This document shows, piece by piece, positions 9,035-18,128 of a DNA stretch of 64,000 nt (the first letter of the stretch is position 1; each line of letters opens with the position of its first letter). The DNA lies in the NCBI GenBank assembly GCA_902556405.1, contig CACDWF010000006.1, forward strand, positions 49,688 through 113,687. Reading direction: 5' to 3'. Below the pieces are notes generated by a model. The model saw nothing but the letters and a program-made list of their open reading frames with translations, did not search any database and was not told the DNA's origin. This DNA is from an uncultured Alphaproteobacteria bacterium (lineage in GTDB: Bacteria > Pseudomonadota > Alphaproteobacteria > Rhodobacterales > Rhodobacteraceae). The translations under genes were made by a program, and so were the position numbers.

Positions 9035-9687
9035 TAATTGCTGTAGACGGTCTTTCAGCTTCTGGGAAAGGTACGATTGGAAAGTTAATAGCTAAACATT
9101 GTAATTTTCATTACCTTGATACTGGCCTTCTTTATCGTGCAGTAGCACAGAGACTTTTAGAGTCAAAAAACACTAGTTCACTTGATGAAGCACTTTATTT
9201 CGCAAAAAATTTAGAGTTTAAAGATTTAGATAACCCAGAGCTAAGGTCTGAGAATTGTGGCAACTTAGCCAGTAGACTTGCAGAGAACGATAGAATAAGA
9301 CGCGAACTCATTTTATTTCAAAGAAATTTCCCTAACGAAAAGGTTGGAGCAGTTTTAGACGGAAGGGATATAGGTAGTGTTATCTTCCCTGATGCTAAAA
9401 TTAAGTTTTTTATTACTGCAGATTTAACAGAAAGAGCTCGACGGCGCAGAGAGGACTATAAAAAAATGGGACAAGACTATTCCGTAAGAGATATTATCGA
9501 GAAGCTGAAGGAAAGAGATAAAAGAGACAAAAATAGAAAAGTTTCGCCCCTGATTTGTGTCCCAGATGCAATTGTTTATGATAACTCTGAAATCTCCTTA
9601 GAAGATTTGAATAAAGAAATTATTGAAATTGTGGAAAAAAAGTATAAAAGTCTAAATCTTAATATGAATATTAAGAAAATGTGTTAA
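9031..9687 (+). CDS. cmk: cytidylate kinase, with no conventional start codon
   Basis: Phosphorylates CMP and dCMP. In frame from 9031 the sequence reads IIAVDGLSASGKGT (P-loop), then YLDTGLLYRAVA, GRDIGSVIFPDA and ERARRRREDY, all in the right order for Cmk, through to the stop at 9685. The frame is open only from 8995, after a TAA at 8992. Between there and the P-loop it has no ATG, GTG or TTG. Candidate starts are ATC at 9013, ATA at 9031 or 9034, and ATT at 9037. I chose 9031 because it gives the family N terminus MIIAVDG and 218 residues. The first downstream ATG (9466) would remove the P-loop. It overlaps the aroA end and precedes rpsA, the normal order. Confidence 0.85.
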   Translation: MIIAVDGLSASGKGTIGKLIAKHCNFHYLDTGLLYRAVAQRLLESKNTSSLDEALYFAKNLEFKDLDNPELRSENCGNLASRLAENDRIRRELILFQRNFPNEKVGAVLDGRDIGSVIFPDAKIKFFITADLTERARRRREDYKKMGQDYSVRDIIEKLKERDKRDKNRKVSPLICVPDAIVYDNSEISLEDLNKEIIEIVEKKYKSLNLNMNIKKMC

Positions 9688-9716
9688 ATGACCCAGTCTT
9701 TTTAAGGAGATAGTTA

Positions 9717-11408
9717 ATGGAAACAGCTAACAATATGGCTGAATTTGAAGCCCTACTCGAGAAGAGTTTTGAGAATGGGACACCTAAAGAAAATACTGTT
9801 GTAAATGGTACAATAATCGCTATTGAAGCAGGCCAAGCCATTATTGATATTGGCTATAAAATGGAAGGTCGTGTTGATGTTAGAGAATTCACAACTGCTA
9901 CGAACAAAGATGGAGAACTAAAAATTGGTGATCAGGTAGAAGTATACCTTGAGCGCGTTGAGAATGCTAAAGGTGAAGCTGTTGTTAGCAGGGAAAAGGC
10001 TAGACGAGAAGAGGCCTGGGATAAATTAGAGAAGGCCGCAAAAACAGAAGAAAGGGTTGATGGTATAATTTTTGGTAAAGTAAAGGGTGGTTTTACGGTT
10101 GATCTAGACGGAGCAATTGCGTTCTTGCCCGGTAGTCAAGTTGATGTACGTCCTATAAAAGACACAATGCCTTTGATGAACGTTCCTCAACCATTTCAAG
10201 TTTTAAAGATGGATAGAAAACGAGGAAATATAGTAGTGTCTAGGAGAGCAGTTTTAGAAGAGTCTCGTGCAGAACAGAGAGCAGAGCTGGTTGGAAATTT
10301 AGCTGAAGGGAACACTGTTGACGGCATAGTAAAAAATATAACTGACTATGGTGCTTTCGTTGATCTGGGTGGAATGGATGGTCTCCTACATGTAACAGAT
10401 ATTGCTTGGAAGAGAATTAATCATCCATCTGAGGTATTGACTTTGGGAGACTCTATTAAAGTTCAAATTATAAAAGTTAATAAAGAAACTAATAGGATAA
10501 GTCTTGGAATGAAGCAACTGGAGGATGATCCATGGGCTGACGTTGAGGCGAGATTTCCATTAGGTTCAAATCAGAAGGGAACAGTAACAAATATAACAGA
10601 CTATGGCGCTTTTGTTGAATTAGATGCGGGTGTAGAGGGCCTTGTACATGTATCAGAAATGTCATGGACAAAGAAGAATGTCCATCCAGGTAAGATATTA
10701 TCGACTAGCCAGGAAGTGGAGGTTATGGTTCTTGAGCTAGATAAGGAGAAGAGAAGAGTAAGCTTAGGGCTTAAACAAATTCAAGGAAATCCTTGGCAGA
10801 ATTTCGCGCAGTCAAATACATTAGGCGCTGTTCTTGAAGTTGAAATAAAGAACATAACTGAGTTTGGACTATTTGTAGGTCTGGGTAATGACATAGACGG
10901 AATGATCCATCTTTCAGATTTGAGTTGGGAAAAAACAGGAGAAGAAGCACTCAAGGAGTATAGAAAAGGAGATGTTGTAAAAGCGAAAGTAACAGATATA
11001 GACGTTGAAAAAGAAAGGATTGCATTATCGATGAAGGCGCTAGAACGAGACCCTTTTGATGACATTTCAAAAACGATTAAAAAGGGTAGTACCCTAACAG
11101 CAATAGTTTCAAAGGTCGATGAAGCAGGAATTGAAGTTGATTGTGACGGAGCTAAAGGGTTTATAAAACGCTCCGATCTATCAAGAGACCGAAATGAACA
11201 GAGGCCAGAAAGGTTTTCTGAAGGAGACAAAATTGATGCGAAAGTGGTTAATCTGGACAAATCTTCAAGAAAAATGAGTCTTTCAATTAAGGCATTAGAG
11301 CTAGCAGAGGAAAAAGAAGCGGTTGAACAATATGGTTCAACAGATTCTGGCGCCTCTCTGGGCGATATCCTTGGTGCAGCGCTTAAAGATCAAGATAAAA
11401 AAAGCTAA
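9717..11408 (+). CDS. rpsA: 30S ribosomal protein S1
   Basis: Large mRNA-binding ribosomal protein. The 563 residues hold six S1 (OB-fold) repeats, roughly at 20-88, 105-172, 190-260, 277-346, 364-433 and 450-520. The repeats at 3-5 share the phrase ITDYGAFV or ITEFGLFV. ATG start with a strong AAGGAG Shine-Dalgarno 7 bases upstream. It follows cmk by 29 bases, the order conserved across proteobacteria. sppA starts 3 bases after its stop. Confidence 0.98.
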   Translation: METANNMAEFEALLEKSFENGTPKENTVVNGTIIAIEAGQAIIDIGYKMEGRVDVREFTTATNKDGELKIGDQVEVYLERVENAKGEAVVSREKARREEAWDKLEKAAKTEERVDGIIFGKVKGGFTVDLDGAIAFLPGSQVDVRPIKDTMPLMNVPQPFQVLKMDRKRGNIVVSRRAVLEESRAEQRAELVGNLAEGNTVDGIVKNITDYGAFVDLGGMDGLLHVTDIAWKRINHPSEVLTLGDSIKVQIIKVNKETNRISLGMKQLEDDPWADVEARFPLGSNQKGTVTNITDYGAFVELDAGVEGLVHVSEMSWTKKNVHPGKILSTSQEVEVMVLELDKEKRRVSLGLKQIQGNPWQNFAQSNTLGAVLEVEIKNITEFGLFVGLGNDIDGMIHLSDLSWEKTGEEALKEYRKGDVVKAKVTDIDVEKERIALSMKALERDPFDDISKTIKKGSTLTAIVSKVDEAGIEVDCDGAKGFIKRSDLSRDRNEQRPERFSEGDKIDAKVVNLDKSSRKMSLSIKALELAEEKEAVEQYGSTDSGASLGDILGAALKDQDKKS

Positions 11409-11411
11409 TAG

Positions 11412-12320
11412 ATGTCCATTGAGGCAGAGGTTTTCGAGCAGGCGAAAAAAAGAGCTAGAAGAAATGGATTCTTATTTGCATTACTTTTGGTAATCTTAGT
11501 TTTTTTAACGCTTATAATTATAAATAGCTTTTTAGAGCTTGAAAGAAGGGGTCCGCACATAGCAAGAATAAAAATTGATGGACCAATCTCTAATGATGTT
11601 AATTTTAATAGACTTATTTACGATTTGGGGGAAAACCCAAATGTAAAGGCTTTGATCGTCCATATCAATAGTCCGGGTGGTTCTGTTGTTGGAGCAGAGT
11701 CTATGTTTGTTGCCTTATCACAACTGAGTAAAGAAAAGCCATCTGTGTCTGTGCTCGGTGAGACAGCTACCTCTGGCGGATATTTAATCGCTGTAGCGAC
11801 GGACCAAATAATATCACGGTCAAATACATTAACTGGATCTATAGGAGTAATACTTCAATACCCGAATTTATCTAAACTACTTAAGAATATTGGAATTGAT
11901 ATAAATACTTTAAAATCGTCGGATCTAAAGGCGTCGGTTAATTTATTCGAAAAACCAACACCCAAGGCAATTGAGGAACATAAACAACTAATAAATGAGA
12001 CGTTTTTATGGTTTAAGGATTTAGTTGCTAAAAAAAGGAAGTTGTCAGATATTAACTTAGAAAAAGTATCTCATGGAGGCGTCTTTACAGGCAGAAAAGC
12101 CAAAAAACTAGGTCTAGTCGATCTCATTGGAGGCGAAAAGGAAGCTGTGAAATATTTAGAAGAAAAAAAAGATATTAGTGGGCTTCCCTTGGTAGATTGG
12201 GTTCATTTCAAAGAAAGCTCATCAGTCTTTGATCTGATTTTCCGAGAAGGTGACATATCAAGTTTGGGTAACAAACTTTTATCAAATACTGGTTTTAGAT
12301 TATACTCAATTCTTTTCTGA
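11412..12320 (+). CDS. sppA: signal peptide peptidase SppA (short form)
   Basis: Membrane-bound S49 serine protease that degrades cleaved signal peptides. One N-terminal membrane anchor (about residues 19-41) is followed by the protease domain. The nucleophile is S121 in TATSGGYLIA. K173 sits 52 residues later, the spacing of the Ser/Lys dyad in single-domain SppA enzymes. The 302-residue length matches that short form and not the tandem E. coli enzyme. It sits between rpsA and ihfB, as in many alphaproteobacteria. Confidence 0.94.
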   Translation: MSIEAEVFEQAKKRARRNGFLFALLLVILVFLTLIIINSFLELERRGPHIARIKIDGPISNDVNFNRLIYDLGENPNVKALIVHINSPGGSVVGAESMFVALSQLSKEKPSVSVLGETATSGGYLIAVATDQIISRSNTLTGSIGVILQYPNLSKLLKNIGIDINTLKSSDLKASVNLFEKPTPKAIEEHKQLINETFLWFKDLVAKKRKLSDINLEKVSHGGVFTGRKAKKLGLVDLIGGEKEAVKYLEEKKDISGLPLVDWVHFKESSSVFDLIFREGDISSLGNKLLSNTGFRLYSILF

Positions 12321-12334
12321 TGATTATAATTTTG

Positions 12335-12340
12335 TATACT
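12335..12340 (+). promoter_or_regulatory. possible -10 element before ihfB
   Basis: TATACT lies 25 bases before the ihfB ATG, followed by GGTAAGAAAA. No good -35 hexamer is seen at 16-18 bases upstream. The same TATACT plus GGCAA-like sequence occurs before the YbjN gene (54382) and, less well, before the methyltransferase gene (35651). Confidence 0.3.
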
Positions 12341-12365
12341 GGTAAGAAAATCTAAAAGGTAGAAA

Positions 12366-12647
12366 ATGATTAAATCAGATTTGATAAAAAAGCTGGCAGA
12401 AGACAATCCGCACTTATACTACAGAGATGTAGAAAAAATCGTGAGTACTATTTTTGATGAGATCATAATAGCATTAGAGAATGGAAACAGAGTGGAATTG
12501 CGTGGGTTTGGTGCTTTTTCAACTAAACAGAGGAAAGCAAGAAGAGCAAGAAATCCAAAAACTGGTTCTGATGTAAATGTTGATCAAAAAACGGTTCCTT
12601 TTTTTAAGTGTGGTAAGGGTCTTAGGCAGAAACTAAACGAAGCTTAA
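12366..12647 (+). CDS. ihfB: integration host factor subunit beta
   Basis: DNA-bending histone-like protein of 93 residues. It has the HU/IHF fold with [25 protein letters not shown], where the proline of RNPKTG is the residue that intercalates into [20 protein letters not shown] is the typical beta-subunit N terminus. It needs an alpha subunit, not present in this window. The ATG has an AAAGGT sequence nearby. The rpsA-sppA-ihfB order and the LapA-domain gene 3 bases downstream are standard. Confidence 0.96.
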   Translation: MIKSDLIKKLAEDNPHLYYRDVEKIVSTIFDEIIIALENGNRVELRGFGAFSTKQRKARRARNPKTGSDVNVDQKTVPFFKCGKGLRQKLNEA

Positions 12648-12650
12648 TTT

Positions 12651-12983
12651 ATGAAGCTTGGGCGCTATATTTTAGGTCTTTTTTTATTGGCTTTATTTAC
12701 ATTATTTGCTTTAACTAATGATGATTCAGTAAGAATAAACTTCCCTGACATACTATTTGGAAATCGTGAAAAGAGCATATATCTGCCAGTCTACTTGTTG
12801 ACGTTTTTAGCAATATTTGTCGGAGTGATAATTGGAGCTATGATCGAATATTTGAGGAATTTCAAGATGCGAAGGGCGTATAATGAAAATAACAAAAAGC
12901 TTTTTAAGATTGAAAAAGAATTGCAGAAGAGCAAAGACAAGTTTTTGACAGAAGAGGAAAAGATTTTAAACCTTTTAGACTAA
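12651..12983 (+). CDS. LapA-domain (DUF1049) membrane protein
   Basis: Small membrane protein of 110 residues. Two hydrophobic helices lie at about residues 4-20 and 45-67, followed by a charged, helix-forming cytoplasmic tail rich in Lys and Glu. This is the layout of LapA-domain proteins, which in gammaproteobacteria help regulate LpxC and lipopolysaccharide assembly with LapB. No lapB is next to it, so the function here is inferred from the family. It is packed between ihfB and trpF with 3-base gaps. Confidence 0.8.
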   Translation: MKLGRYILGLFLLALFTLFALTNDDSVRINFPDILFGNREKSIYLPVYLLTFLAIFVGVIIGAMIEYLRNFKMRRAYNENNKKLFKIEKELQKSKDKFLTEEEKILNLLD

Positions 12984-12986
12984 CCG

Positions 12987-13634
12987 ATGAAATATTCAAT
13001 TAAAATCTGTGGTATCACATCTGAAAAAGACCTAAAGGCAGCTCAACAGCTTGGAGCTAATTTTGTAGGGTTTGTTCTTGTAGAAAAATCAAAGAGATTT
13101 ATTAACTTAAAAAAATTAGAGTTACTTTCCAAATTAGTGAGCAAACCTTTGAAATCGGTTGCTTTGTTGGCAGATCCTTCAGATGATCTTCTAGAGAAAC
13201 TTCTCTCAAAATCTAAAGTGGATTATATTCAACTTCATGGAGACGAATCGCCTGAGAGAGTTGAAGAGATAGCGAAGATAACTAAAGTTCCTTTGATAAA
13301 AGCCATTGGAGTTGAAAAGAACAGTGATCTCCTTAATATTAGATATTATGAGAGATTTGCAGACTACATGCTGCTGGACTCAAAAATAAAAGAAAGTGGC
13401 CATTTGAAAGGAGGAAGAGGAATTAGCTTTAATTGGAATATTATTAAAGGATTTAATTTCAACAAGCCTTGGTTTTTAGCTGGAGGACTTAATGCAAATA
13501 ATGTTATAGATGCAATGAAGGTAACTGGAGCTAAAATGTTAGATGTTTCCACTGGAGTAGAAACTAATCCAGGAAAAAAAAGTTTTGACAAAATGAGAAA
13601 ATTTATTGGAAGGGTTAATGGAGAATTTATTTAA
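12987..13634 (+). CDS. trpF: phosphoribosylanthranilate isomerase
   Basis: Third step of tryptophan synthesis, a TIM-barrel isomerase. KICGITS near the N terminus carries the catalytic cysteine (C8). [17 protein letters not shown] and the phosphate-binding [11 protein letters not shown] and DVSTGVET blocks are typical. Length is 215 residues. ATG start 3 bases after the LapA-domain gene. Its last codons overlap trpB by 17 bases when trpB starts at its ATG, which suggests translational coupling. Confidence 0.96.
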   Translation: MKYSIKICGITSEKDLKAAQQLGANFVGFVLVEKSKRFINLKKLELLSKLVSKPLKSVALLADPSDDLLEKLLSKSKVDYIQLHGDESPERVEEIAKITKVPLIKAIGVEKNSDLLNIRYYERFADYMLLDSKIKESGHLKGGRGISFNWNIIKGFNFNKPWFLAGGLNANNVIDAMKVTGAKMLDVSTGVETNPGKKSFDKMRKFIGRVNGEFI

Positions 13635-14856
13635 AGACACAGGATCAAATAGTTTCCGGAATGGGCCCGATGATAAGGGCCGCTTTGGGGATTATGGAGG
13701 TCGATTTGTTTCTGAGACGCTAATGCCTTTGATTATCAAATTAGAGAAAAGTTATCAAGAGCTTAAAAAAGACGATGAATTCTGGAAAGAATATGAGGAC
13801 TTGTTAAACAATTACGTTGGGAGACCAAGTCCGATGTACTTTGCAGAGAGACTTACTTCGTATCTGAATGGGCCAAAGATATATTTTAAGCGAGATGAAT
13901 TGAATCATACCGGGGCGCATAAAATAAATAATGTGATTGGACAAATATTATTAGCGAAAAGAATGGGGAAAAAAAGAATTATTGCTGAAACAGGTGCTGG
14001 CCAACATGGTGTGGCAACGGCAACCGTTTGCGCCAGGTTTGGCTTAGAGTGTATCGTTTTTATGGGAGAGACAGATGTTAAGAGGCAAGCCCCAAATGTT
14101 TTTAGGATGAAATTACTAGGAGCAAATGTAAGGTCGGTTACCTCTGGTAGAGGAACACTTAAGGATGCTATGAATGAAGCCTTAAGAGATTGGGTTTCAA
14201 ATGTGGACAGCACTTTCTATTGTATAGGGACAGTTGCGGGGCCTCATCCATATCCTAAAATGGTAAGAGATTTTCAATCAATAATTGGACGTGAAGCTAG
14301 GCTTCAACTCGAAAAAATGGAAGGCAGAAAACCGGATACTATAGTAGCTTGTATCGGAGGTGGCTCAAACGCCATAGGACTCTTCCATGAGTTTTTGGAC
14401 GATAAAGATATTGAAATAATCGGAGTAGAGGCAGGCGGAGAAGGTATAGATAATAGAATGAAACACGCAGCTTCATTGACAGGAGGCTCTCCTGGTGTGC
14501 TTCATGGAAATAAAACCTATTTACTGCAAGACACTGATGGGCAAATAATTGAAGGACATTCTATATCTGCGGGTCTCGATTATCCAGGTATAGGTCCAGA
14601 ACATGCATGGCTAAATGATCTTGGCAGAGTAAAATATGTATCTGTAACTGACTCTGAGGCGATCGGTGCATTCACTCTATGCTCCAAGTTAGAAGGAATC
14701 ATTCCAGCATTGGAACCTAGCCACGCGTTGGCTTACGTTATAAAGATCGCTCCTACACTACCCAAAGATAAAATAATTCTGCTGAATATGTGTGGAAGGG
14801 GAGACAAAGACATCTTCACGGTTGCTGAAAGGTTAGAGGTTTCTCTGGATAGCTAA
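13618..14856 (+). CDS. trpB: tryptophan synthase beta subunit
   Basis: PLP enzyme joining indole and serine. The PLP lysine is in HTGAHKINN (K102 from this start), and the phosphate-binding loop is [12 protein letters not shown] at 13606 is in frame, but the ATG at 13618 has a GGAAGG Shine-Dalgarno at good spacing, so I chose the ATG. Length is 412 residues. The stop overlaps the stop of pth on the other strand. trpA is not downstream; it lies 1.3 kb away on the minus strand beyond pth and rplY. Confidence 0.97.
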   Translation: MENLFKDTGSNSFRNGPDDKGRFGDYGGRFVSETLMPLIIKLEKSYQELKKDDEFWKEYEDLLNNYVGRPSPMYFAERLTSYLNGPKIYFKRDELNHTGAHKINNVIGQILLAKRMGKKRIIAETGAGQHGVATATVCARFGLECIVFMGETDVKRQAPNVFRMKLLGANVRSVTSGRGTLKDAMNEALRDWVSNVDSTFYCIGTVAGPHPYPKMVRDFQSIIGREARLQLEKMEGRKPDTIVACIGGGSNAIGLFHEFLDDKDIEIIGVEAGGEGIDNRMKHAASLTGGSPGVLHGNKTYLLQDTDGQIIEGHSISAGLDYPGIGPEHAWLNDLGRVKYVSVTDSEAIGAFTLCSKLEGIIPALEPSHALAYVIKIAPTLPKDKIILLNMCGRGDKDIFTVAERLEVSLDS

Positions 14857-15389
14857 ACTGGGTTCTTTTGAATTATTTTTTCAAAATCATCGCAGAGGTT
14901 TTTAATTAAAATTTTAGCTCTAGCACTCTCATTTTTTGAGAAATTTGATAGCACAAAAGAGGAAACTTCTTCTTTAACCCTGGGACGTCCTATGCCCATG
15001 CGTATTCTGTTAAAATCTTTGGTTCCCAAATGTTGTGATATAGATCTAACACCTTTATGCCCCGCATCACCTCCCCCGAGTTTTAATTTTGTATCTCCAA
15101 AACTTAGATCAATATCATCATAGATGACGAATATATTTTTCTCACTAATTTTAAAAAATTGTTTAAACTTTGCTACACAAATACCCGACAGGTTCATAAA
15201 CGTCTGCGGTTTCAATAAAATAATTTTCTCAGACCCAAAATATTTGGTTGCGAATAAGCCATCAAGTTTACTTTTCCACGCCTCAAACTTGTAGTATTCA
15301 GACAAACTATCTAATGCCATAAACCCTAAGTTATGTCTGTTATTCAGATACTCTGAACCAGGGTTTCCAAGACCAATGATTAACTTCAC
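14853..15389 (-). CDS. pth: peptidyl-tRNA hydrolase
   Basis: Releases tRNA from prematurely dropped peptidyl-tRNA. The N terminus [20 protein letters not shown] holds N9 and the catalytic H19. The motifs [10 protein letters not shown] and YDDIDLSFG and the run [11 protein letters not shown] are all family signatures. Length is 178 residues. It is cotranscribed with rplY (18-base gap), the classic rplY-pth pair. Its stop overlaps the trpB stop by 4 bases. Confidence 0.97.
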   Translation of the reverse strand: MKLIIGLGNPGSEYLNNRHNLGFMALDSLSEYYKFEAWKSKLDGLFATKYFGSEKIILLKPQTFMNLSGICVAKFKQFFKISEKNIFVIYDDIDLSFGDTKLKLGGGDAGHKGVRSISQHLGTKDFNRIRMGIGRPRVKEEVSSFVLSNFSKNESARAKILIKNLCDDFEKIIQKNPV

Positions 15390-15407
15390 TACCTAAGTTT
15401 ATCCAAT

Positions 15408-16064
15408 TTACTCTGGAGAGGTTTCTTCTTTTTCTTCTTCACTTGTATCAGCAGCTGAATCACCAGTATCTGAGCTCTCATTTTCACTTGACTTCAATCC
15501 ACTTGGAGCCTGGATATTTGCGACAACAAAGTCTCTTCCTTTTATTGTAGTCTCTGTACCAGAAGGAAGAACTATATTTGATATAGTAATGGTATCACCA
15601 ACCTCAAAATCTTTTATGTCTACCTCCAAGGCTGATGGAATCTCCATAGCATTAACCAGCAATTCTACTTCAGGTCTTACAACGGTCAAAACGCCTCCCC
15701 TCTTTATTCCCTTACAAATATCCTGATTATGAAAAACAACGGGTATAAATAGTTTGATGCGAGCGGTTTTTGACAAGCGCATAAAATCTAGGTGAGTAGG
15801 AAGGTCTTTCACAATATGTTTTTGAATGTCTCTACAGATTACTTGCATTGTTTTCCCCTCCACTGTGAGGTTAATCAGCGTCGACATAAACCTACCTGCA
15901 TTTAGCTTTTTTAATAATTCATTGAACTTAACATTAATATTTAAAGGCTCCTCAGATCCCCCATAAATAACGCCAGGTATAAGGTCATTCCTCCGTGCCT
16001 CTCTCGCAGCTCCTTTTCCAACGCTTTCTCTTACAGTTGCTGATAAAGACAAATCATCTGCCAT
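15408..16064 (-). CDS. rplY: 50S ribosomal protein L25, long CTC/TL5 form
   Basis: Binds 5S rRNA. The N-terminal L25 domain (about residues 5-92) includes REARRNDLIPGVIYGG, and is followed by the C-terminal TL5 beta domain (about 100-185) and an acidic Ser/Glu-rich tail. The 218-residue length is the general-stress CTC-type form usual in alphaproteobacteria, not the short E. coli L25. ATG start at 16064; pth follows it. Confidence 0.94.
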   Translation of the reverse strand: MADDLSLSATVRESVGKGAAREARRNDLIPGVIYGGSEEPLNINVKFNELLKKLNAGRFMSTLINLTVEGKTMQVICRDIQKHIVKDLPTHLDFMRLSKTARIKLFIPVVFHNQDICKGIKRGGVLTVVRPEVELLVNAMEIPSALEVDIKDFEVGDTITISNIVLPSGTETTIKGRDFVVANIQAPSGLKSSENESSDTGDSAADTSEEEKEETSPE

Positions 16065-16130
16065 CTTGGTAATCCTAAATAATCTCTAATAGAGTTCATA
16101 TCTTACTTCAGTCTGAAGGTCAAAATTTTT

Positions 16131-16922
16131 TTAGTTAAAATGAACGGATTTTGATAGACTAATTATAAAATCAGATACGTCACGCTCAGTAGCTCCTTTT
16201 TGAATTTTTTCTAGAATGGCTGAGCCAACCACGACTCCATCAGCTGCTAGAGAGATTGCTTTTGCATCTTCCGGAGATTTTATTCCAAAACCAACACATA
16301 CGGGTAAATGGGTGTGACCTTTTATTCTATCTACCTCGCTTGCAACGATTTGTTTTACCGGAACTTTAGTTCCAGTAACGCCTGCTACTGAGACATAATA
16401 AAGAAAGCCACTTGAATTGTTTAAAAGCGAAAGTAGGCGTTTGTTATCACTGGTGGGTGTAAGCAATCTAATGAAATGGAGGTCATGATTTAAACAATAA
16501 AAACATAATTCGCTATCCTCTTCAGGGGGTAAATCAACTATTATAAGTCCATCGACTCCAAGAGACTTAATTTTTTTAACGAAATTTTCTGAGCCAAACT
16601 TGTGTATAGGATTGTAATAACCCATCAAAATTATAGGGGTATCTCGGTCATTTTTTCTAAAACACTCAATCATTTGGTACAAGTTTTCCATCTTAAAACC
16701 GGCCTCTAACGCTGCATGTCCTGCATCCTGAATGATTTTTCCATCAGCCATTGGGTCTGTAAATGGCATGCCGATTTCGATAATATCTGCTCCAAGCTGT
16801 GGCAATTTATTCAGTAGTTTTTTTGAGTAACTGATATTTGGAAAGCCTGCCATTATGAATGGTATGAACGCTTTTTGATCTTCAACAGTCAATTGATGAA
16901 ATTTTTTATTAAGTCTTGACAT
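16131..16922 (-). CDS. trpA: tryptophan synthase alpha subunit
   Basis: Splits indole-3-glycerol phosphate to give indole for TrpB. IIEIGMPFTDPMADG contains the catalytic pair. With the ATG at 16922 they number E49 and D60, exactly as in the well-studied enterobacterial enzyme. A GTG at 16946 would add 8 residues and has a TAAGG-like Shine-Dalgarno, so the longer form cannot be excluded. The phosphate-binding GVGFGIKS and VVGSAI loops are present. Unusually, it is on the opposite strand from trpFB, upstream of rplY and pth and divergent from ychF. Confidence 0.95.
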   Translation of the reverse strand: MSRLNKKFHQLTVEDQKAFIPFIMAGFPNISYSKKLLNKLPQLGADIIEIGMPFTDPMADGKIIQDAGHAALEAGFKMENLYQMIECFRKNDRDTPIILMGYYNPIHKFGSENFVKKIKSLGVDGLIIVDLPPEEDSELCFYCLNHDLHFIRLLTPTSDNKRLLSLLNNSSGFLYYVSVAGVTGTKVPVKQIVASEVDRIKGHTHLPVCVGFGIKSPEDAKAISLAADGVVVGSAILEKIQKGATERDVSDFIISLSKSVHFN

Positions 16923-16967
16923 GATTACTCGATTTAAATTATTCACAAACCTTATTCTTTTTAGACT

Positions 16968-16983
16968 ACTAATTAAGATTAGT
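16968..16983. promoter_or_regulatory. small inverted repeat between trpA and ychF
   Basis: ACTAAT, 4 bases, ATTAGT in the 105-base gap between the divergent starts. It could be an operator, but six-base AT-rich arms are also common by chance. Confidence 0.25.
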
Positions 16984-17027
16984 TAAGCGTTTTTTATTGT
17001 AATCAACCGTACAGGGGAATAAATAAA

Positions 17028-18125
17028 ATGGGATTTAAGACAGGAATTATTGGTCTTCCTAATGTGGGAAAGTCAACATTATTTAATGCTCTAACAAAGT
17101 CAAATAGTGCGCAAGCGGCAAACTTTCCATTCTGTACGATAGATCCAAATATTGGTGAGGTTATGGTTCCAGACCATAGGCTTATAGAGCTTTCAAAAAT
17201 ATCTGTATCTAAAGAAACGATCCCAACAAAAATGACGTTTATAGATATCGCTGGTTTAGTAAAGGGGGCTTCAAAGGGCGAGGGATTGGGGAATAAGTTT
17301 TTGGCAAATATAAGAGAATGTGACGCATTGGCTCACGTTACAAGATGCTTTGAAGATGAAAATGTAACTCATGTAAACAACGTGATTGATCCTGTTGCTG
17401 ATATAGATATTATTGACACCGAGCTTTTATTGGCGGATTTGGAAAGTGTAACAAAGCAAATAGAAAGCTTCAAAAAAAGATCTGGAAAGAAGAACGATGA
17501 AGTTCTGAGCCTTGCATTTCTAGAGAAAGCGATGGAAATTTTAGAGAGTGGAATGCCAATTAGACAAGGAGTTTTTCTAGAAGATGAATTAAAAATGTTG
17601 CGTTTATCTCAATTTTTAACCTCAAAGCCTATTTTGTTTATCTGTAATGTTGACGAAAATAGTATTAAAGGAGGAAATGAATACTCAAAAAAAGTAGAAG
17701 CTTTAGCAAAGACCTTGAAGGCCCCAGCTCTAAATATCTCAGTCTCGATTGAACAAGAGCTGAGCGAAATATCTAATGAGTATGAGCTCAAAGAATTTTT
17801 GCTTGATATGGGAATGAATTCTACTGGACTGGAGAAATTAATACATGCCGGATACGGTCTCTTAGGTTTATGTACATATTTTACTTCTGGCCCAAAGGAA
17901 ACCAGAGCCTGGACAGTTCCTAATTCTACTCTTGCTCCAGACGCAGCTGGGAAAATACATACTGATTTTAAAAAAGGTTTTATAAGGGCGGAGACAGTAA
18001 GTTATTCTGATTTCTTATCGGCTGGCGGATGGTTGAGAGCTAAAGAATTAGGAAAGGTAAGGAGTGAAGGAAAAGACTACTCGGTTAAAGACGGTGATAT
18101 TATGAATTTTCTATTCAGTAATTAA
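17028..18125 (+). CDS. ychF: YchF/OLA1-family ATPase
   Basis: Obg-related P-loop protein that prefers ATP to GTP and associates with ribosomes and redox stress responses. G1 is GLPNVGKST at residues 9-17 and G3 is DIAGLVKGASKGEGLG. The position of the usual NKxD motif is CNVDEN, the NxxE variant that explains ATP use. A coiled-coil insert lies at about residues 125-165, and a TGS domain closes the protein. Length is 365 residues. In other alphaproteobacteria it often lies beside pth-rplY, as it roughly does here, with trpA in between. Confidence 0.96.
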   Translation: MGFKTGIIGLPNVGKSTLFNALTKSNSAQAANFPFCTIDPNIGEVMVPDHRLIELSKISVSKETIPTKMTFIDIAGLVKGASKGEGLGNKFLANIRECDALAHVTRCFEDENVTHVNNVIDPVADIDIIDTELLLADLESVTKQIESFKKRSGKKNDEVLSLAFLEKAMEILESGMPIRQGVFLEDELKMLRLSQFLTSKPILFICNVDENSIKGGNEYSKKVEALAKTLKAPALNISVSIEQELSEISNEYELKEFLLDMGMNSTGLEKLIHAGYGLLGLCTYFTSGPKETRAWTVPNSTLAPDAAGKIHTDFKKGFIRAETVSYSDFLSAGGWLRAKELGKVRSEGKDYSVKDGDIMNFLFSN

Positions 18126-18128
18126 GTT

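Noticed and set aside
9466..9687. A 73-residue gene starting at the first ATG in the cmk frame
   Set aside because: The reading frame continues upstream with the P-loop and all earlier Cmk motifs; starting here would remove the active site.
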